Shown here: piece after piece, positions 4,861-7,343 of the stretch
Layout: each line of letters opens with the position of its first letter
Position numbering within the stretch: the first letter of the stretch is position 1
The notes under the pieces: generated by a model
What the model was told of the DNA's origin: nothing
The model's input: the letters and a program-made list of their open reading frames with translations, nothing else
The model's database searches: none
Made by a program: the position numbers and the translations under genes
Assembly (NCBI GenBank): GCA_030831265.1
Contig: JAURLM010000138.1
Coordinates: 1 to 7,343 of the forward strand
DNA length: 7,343 bases
Source: Chloroflexota bacterium
GTDB lineage: Bacteria; Chloroflexota; Dehalococcoidia; Lucifugimonadales; Lucifugimonadaceae
Direction: 5' to 3'

Positions 4861-6223
4861 GCTTGCACTGGCATCGGTCACTCATACAGCTCAGTTGATC
4901 CGTTCACGTGCGTTAACTGTCGAGCAGCTTGTCACTACGGCATTCCAGCGTATCGAGGAACAGGATGAGCATCTACAAGCATGGGAAACGCTTGATGCTG
5001 AAGGTGCACTGCGGCAGGCGCGACAGGCCGATAGTGCCGTAGCTCGTGGAGAAACCCTGGGGCCATTGCATGGTGTCCCTGTTGGCGTGAAAGACATCAT
5101 CGCAACCGCCGGAATCCGCACGTCAATGGGTTCACCCATATACCGGGATAATAATCCCACGCTCGACGCAGGACTCGTCTCGCGCTTGAAAGGCGCTGGT
5201 GCGATAGTTCTTGGGAAGACCGTGACCACCGAGTTCGCTATGGGTGATCCTGCCCGAACGAAAAACCCGTGGAACAGCGCGCATACGCCCGGCGGCAGTA
5301 GTGTTGGTTCTGCTGTAGCAGTAGCGTCCGGTCATTGTCCGGTGGCCATTGGCACGCAGACGGCGGGGTCAGTGAACAGGCCTGCTGCCTATAACGGCGT
5401 AACCGGTTTTAAGCCGACGTATGGCCTGGTCTCACGGCGAGGGGTGTTTCCGGTCAGTTGGACGCTGGATACCGTCGGATGGATGACTCGTACAGTCACA
5501 GATGCAGCTGTCTTGCTGGATGTGCTGTCGGGTTACGACCGATACGATGCTGCCGGTGTGCCGGGCACTCATTCCGAAGGTTATGTAAGAGCACTGACCA
5601 ATACTGATCCGGCGTACGTGCCGAAACTTGGCATTATTTCCGGGGACATTGAACGTACTGCGTCAACTGAGATGCAGGCGCACATGTTCGAACTGATCGA
5701 GTATTTGCGGCAGGGCGGAACCTGGGTCGAACTGTTCGACCTCCCCATTTCATACATTCATATACGTGATGCAGAGCTGGCGATTCATGCAGTTGAGGCT
5801 GCTGAGGTGCATCGTCGAACATTTGCTGAACGACCGGGCGATTACGGCACAAAATCAAGGGCGAGGATAGAAACAGGCGCAGTTATTCCTGGCACGTCAT
5901 ACGTCCAGGCTCAACGCCTCCGCCGCCAGTTCAGGCATGACATGGATGAAGGAATGGCGTCGCTGGACGCGTTGATAATGCCAGCCGCGGTCGGGCCGGC
6001 GCCAAAAGACCTTTCGACCACCGGTTCCACGGCCTTTTACTCACCGTGGACAACTGCTGGATTGCCAACAATTACCGTGCCAACAGCGTTGAGCGTAAGA
6101 AACGGAATGCCGCTGGGCGCGATGCTGATCGGCAAAGGTCACGATGACATTGGCCTGTTACGCGCAGCCAGATGGGTGGAAGAGCGTGTTGCCTATTCAC
6201 CAACCCTGCCTCCGTTCATCTAG
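4853..6223 (+). CDS. Amidase-signature family hydrolase (GatA/AtzE-like)
   Basis: This 456-residue cytoplasmic enzyme of the amidase signature family hydrolyses a C-N amide bond or transfers ammonia from one; the substrate cannot be read from sequence. The Ser-cisSer-Lys triad is intact. Lys80 lies in PVGVKDI, the cis-Ser is Ser149 in GGSS (147-150), and the nucleophile is Ser173 in TQTAGS. The 69- and 24-residue spacings match the family. GVTGFKPTYGLVSRRGV (182-198) follows as expected. Deviations are Val151 (usually Gly) and Ala171 (often Gly). GTG at 4853 is the start: no in-frame ATG lies nearby, and the ribosome binding site is weak (GGA at 4842-4844), consistent with coupling to the overlapping small ORF. 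There is no signal peptide. It is not clearly GatA: the length is shorter than usual and no gatB or standard gatC is adjacent. A catabolic amidase is more likely. Confidence 0.9.
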   Translation: MTELALASVTHTAQLIRSRALTVEQLVTTAFQRIEEQDEHLQAWETLDAEGALRQARQADSAVARGETLGPLHGVPVGVKDIIATAGIRTSMGSPIYRDNNPTLDAGLVSRLKGAGAIVLGKTVTTEFAMGDPARTKNPWNSAHTPGGSSVGSAVAVASGHCPVAIGTQTAGSVNRPAAYNGVTGFKPTYGLVSRRGVFPVSWTLDTVGWMTRTVTDAAVLLDVLSGYDRYDAAGVPGTHSEGYVRALTNTDPAYVPKLGIISGDIERTASTEMQAHMFELIEYLRQGGTWVELFDLPISYIHIRDAELAIHAVEAAEVHRRTFAERPGDYGTKSRARIETGAVIPGTSYVQAQRLRRQFRHDMDEGMASLDALIMPAAVGPAPKDLSTTGSTAFYSPWTTAGLPTITVPTALSVRNGMPLGAMLIGKGHDDIGLLRAARWVEERVAYSPTLPPFI

Positions 6224-6230
6224 TGGTGGA

Positions 6231-7007
6231 CTAGAACAGATTGTGTGACTGACCACCATCCACGTTGATGCAAGCGCCCATGATCAAGTCTGCGTGCTGC
6301 GACGCCAGGAACGCCACGGTAGCGCCAATTGGTTCAGGCCACCCGAATTTCCCAGCAGGCAAATTACGCGCAATGAACTCCTCGACCGCCTCTGGCGTGT
6401 TGTTGTTCATGAACCTCTCCCATGAACCGCCAGGGAAAAGTATCGAACCCGGAGCGATGGCGTTCACGGTTACACCTGTGCTTGCCAGGGTCATTGCCGC
6501 ACTCTTGGTGGCTGCGATCATCGCCGCTTTTGCAGTCATGTACGGAGCTGTCCCGCCCCACTCACGGCCATAAATGGAAGCGATATTGATCACCCGCCCC
6601 CAGCCTCGCTCCTTCATGCCCGGCAAGGCCTGCTTCATCAGGCGTACAGCAGACCAGAGGTTCACATCCATAACCTTCTGGAAATCATCGACGGATGAGC
6701 TCAGCAGGTCACTCGTTCCCATGCTGCCGCCGACGTTGTTCACCAGAATGTCGATTGACCCCAGTTCACCTGCGGTGCGTTCGTACATAGCCTCGGCAGC
6801 AGCGGCGTCTCCGAGGTCTGCCACGGACGCGCTGACGTTTACGCCGAGTGCTTTTAGTTCGTTCGCAGTCTCGTCGAGACGGTCTTTTCCACGAGCGCAT
6901 ATGGCTACATTCACACCTTCACGGGCTAGGGCCAGCGCCGCCTGCCGACCGAGTCCGCGACTACCGCCCGTGACAAGTGCGTTCTTGCCTTTGATTCCGA
7001 GGTCCAT
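6231..7007 (-). CDS. Short-chain dehydrogenase/reductase (classical SDR, FabG-like)
   Basis: This 258-residue NAD(P)-dependent oxidoreductase has the classical Rossmann SDR layout. The cofactor motif TGGSRGLG is at residues 13-20, NNVG (usually NNAG) at 90-93, Asn116 in MDVNLW, and the catalytic Ser144, Tyr156 and Lys160 in SIYG and YMTAK. The C-terminal INVDGGQS is at 247-254. Arg17 in the glycine motif and Arg39 in the ICARG segment after strand 2 favour NADP(H). The substrate is unknown; FabG itself usually lies with fatty-acid genes, so a generic alcohol/ketone dehydrogenase is more likely. On the minus strand the ATG (7005-7007) is preceded by GAAAGGG (complement of 7015-7021) with 7-nt spacing, a good Shine-Dalgarno sequence. 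It converges on the amidase, leaving 7 bp between the stop codons and no visible terminator. Confidence 0.93.
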   Translation of the reverse strand: MDLGIKGKNALVTGGSRGLGRQAALALAREGVNVAICARGKDRLDETANELKALGVNVSASVADLGDAAAAEAMYERTAGELGSIDILVNNVGGSMGTSDLLSSSVDDFQKVMDVNLWSAVRLMKQALPGMKERGWGRVINIASIYGREWGGTAPYMTAKAAMIAATKSAAMTLASTGVTVNAIAPGSILFPGGSWERFMNNNTPEAVEEFIARNLPAGKFGWPEPIGATVAFLASQHADLIMGACINVDGGQSHNLF

Positions 7008-7170
7008 GTCAATGCCCTTTCAAAGTGGCTGGCACGCGTTTTCCCATGTCGACCCTATGTCGAGAGGAGTGTTTGGCGTGTGCTTCAAGTTTGTACTTCG
7101 CGGTAACTGGTTGGTAATTCTAGAGACAGAAAATGATCAACGGCGGGACAAAAGGCAGCTCGATCATAGT

Positions 7171-7183
7171 TGACGTGGCGTCA
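7171..7183. promoter_or_regulatory. Short inverted repeat, possible operator
   Basis: tgacg (7171-7175) and cgtca (7179-7183) form a perfect 5-bp inverted repeat spaced by tgg, about 165 bp upstream of the SDR start. Symmetry of this kind suits a dimeric regulator. Short repeats like this also arise by chance, so confidence is low. Confidence 0.2.
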
Positions 7184-7290
7184 CTGTAGTTGAGATGCGA
7201 TACTGTTAGTGTGGTCGGAAGTGCACGTTCAGCCTGACAAAAGAGGAAAAACACTCATACAAATGCGTGTTTTGGTGGGTGCTTCTCACC

Positions 7291-7320
7291 TTGACGCTCG
7301 AATTTGGGGTGGTGTATCTT
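7291..7320 (+). promoter_or_regulatory. Sigma-70-like promoter reading out of the window
   Basis: TTGACG at 7291-7296 (5 of 6 to the -35 consensus) and TATCTT at 7315-7320 (4 of 6 to the -10) are separated by 18 nt. Transcription would start near 7327 and read rightward into the next gene outside the window. It is the best promoter-like match I found in the window, but the downstream gene cannot be seen. Confidence 0.4.
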
Positions 7321-7343
7321 GACTTGGTGTCGCAGGGATGATC

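Larger units (their letters stand above)
7008..7343. other. Intergenic region upstream of the SDR; no gene found
   Basis: No frame in these 336 bases supports a protein: all three rightward frames close before the window ends, and the leftward open stretch at the edge has no family look. The region should hold the SDR promoter (leftward) and the promoter of whatever lies to the right. Features visible are a tandem 7-bp repeat near 7046-7063, a 6-bp inverted repeat atgatc/gatcat (7133-7138/7162-7167), an inverted repeat at 7171-7183, a rightward promoter-like sequence at 7291-7320, and a purine-rich aagaggaaaaa stretch at about 7241-7251. No tRNA or long hairpin was seen. Confidence 0.6.

Noticed and set aside
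7090..7170. Leftward promoter for the SDR (TAGAAT read on the minus strand around 7118-7123)
   Set aside because: The -10-like hexamer is good, but the nearest TTGATC lies only 12 nt upstream and no -35 exists at 16-18 nt.
6574..7173. 199-codon open frame on the plus strand opposite the SDR
   Set aside because: It mirrors the SDR coding region, whose motifs and ribosome binding site are clear; its Ser/Arg/Pro-rich translation is typical of a shadow frame.
7264..7323. Short ORF (19 codons) starting at ATG 7264
   Set aside because: It closes after 19 codons, has no well-spaced ribosome binding site and overlaps the promoter-like element.
1..7343. CRISPR array, insertion sequence, prophage or attachment site
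   Set aside because: No regularly spaced repeats, transposase, integrase or long terminal inverted repeats were seen; the region is a housekeeping operon followed by ordinary metabolic genes.

Overview
The window is a bacterial translation/transcription operon followed by three metabolic genes. It opens inside tuf (EF-Tu), already past the G1-G4 part of the GTPase domain. It then runs through rpmG (L33), secE, nusG, rplK (L11), rplA (L1), rplJ (L10) and rplL (L7/L12), all on the + strand. The right third holds a small GTG-started ORF that overlaps an amidase-signature hydrolase (both +), then a convergent short-chain dehydrogenase/reductase (-), then about 340 bases without a gene.

Organism: the order tuf-rpmG-secE-nusG-rplK-rplA-rplJ-rplL, the one-helix 81-residue SecE, the zinc-ribbon (four-Cys) L33, moderate GC and the neighbouring amidase and SDR suggest a free-living bacterium outside the Proteobacteria. 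The best guess is Chloroflexota (Dehalococcoidia/SAR202-like). This rests on family impressions, not on a search.

Region 1-3143 is the tuf-to-rplA block. rpmG-secE-nusG are packed 6 and 9 nt apart, and rplK starts with GTG. A strong 16-bp hairpin separates tuf from rpmG, where many bacteria carry tRNA-Trp; no tRNA is visible here.

Region 3144-4580 is the L10/L12 stalk-protein unit. Its 247-nt leader contains a structure that fits an L10-binding leader, followed by an intrinsic terminator 45 nt before rplJ. The 3' strand of the L10-site basal stem can instead pair with the 5' arm of that terminator, which is the geometry of an autoregulatory attenuator. A second small hairpin lies just before the rplL ribosome binding site. 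rplL ends in a very strong intrinsic terminator, and rpoBC do not follow, unlike in most bacteria.

Region 4581-7343 is metabolic. The 74-residue protein in front of the amidase has the short helical look and position of a GatC/AtzG-type partner. The amidase keeps the complete Lys-cisSer-Ser triad. The SDR keeps its Ser-Tyr-Lys residues and converges on the amidase with a 7-bp gap. The right end holds a promoter-like sequence reading out of the window and a few short repeats. The clearest candidates for new biology are the rplJ leader switch and the small-ORF/amidase pair.
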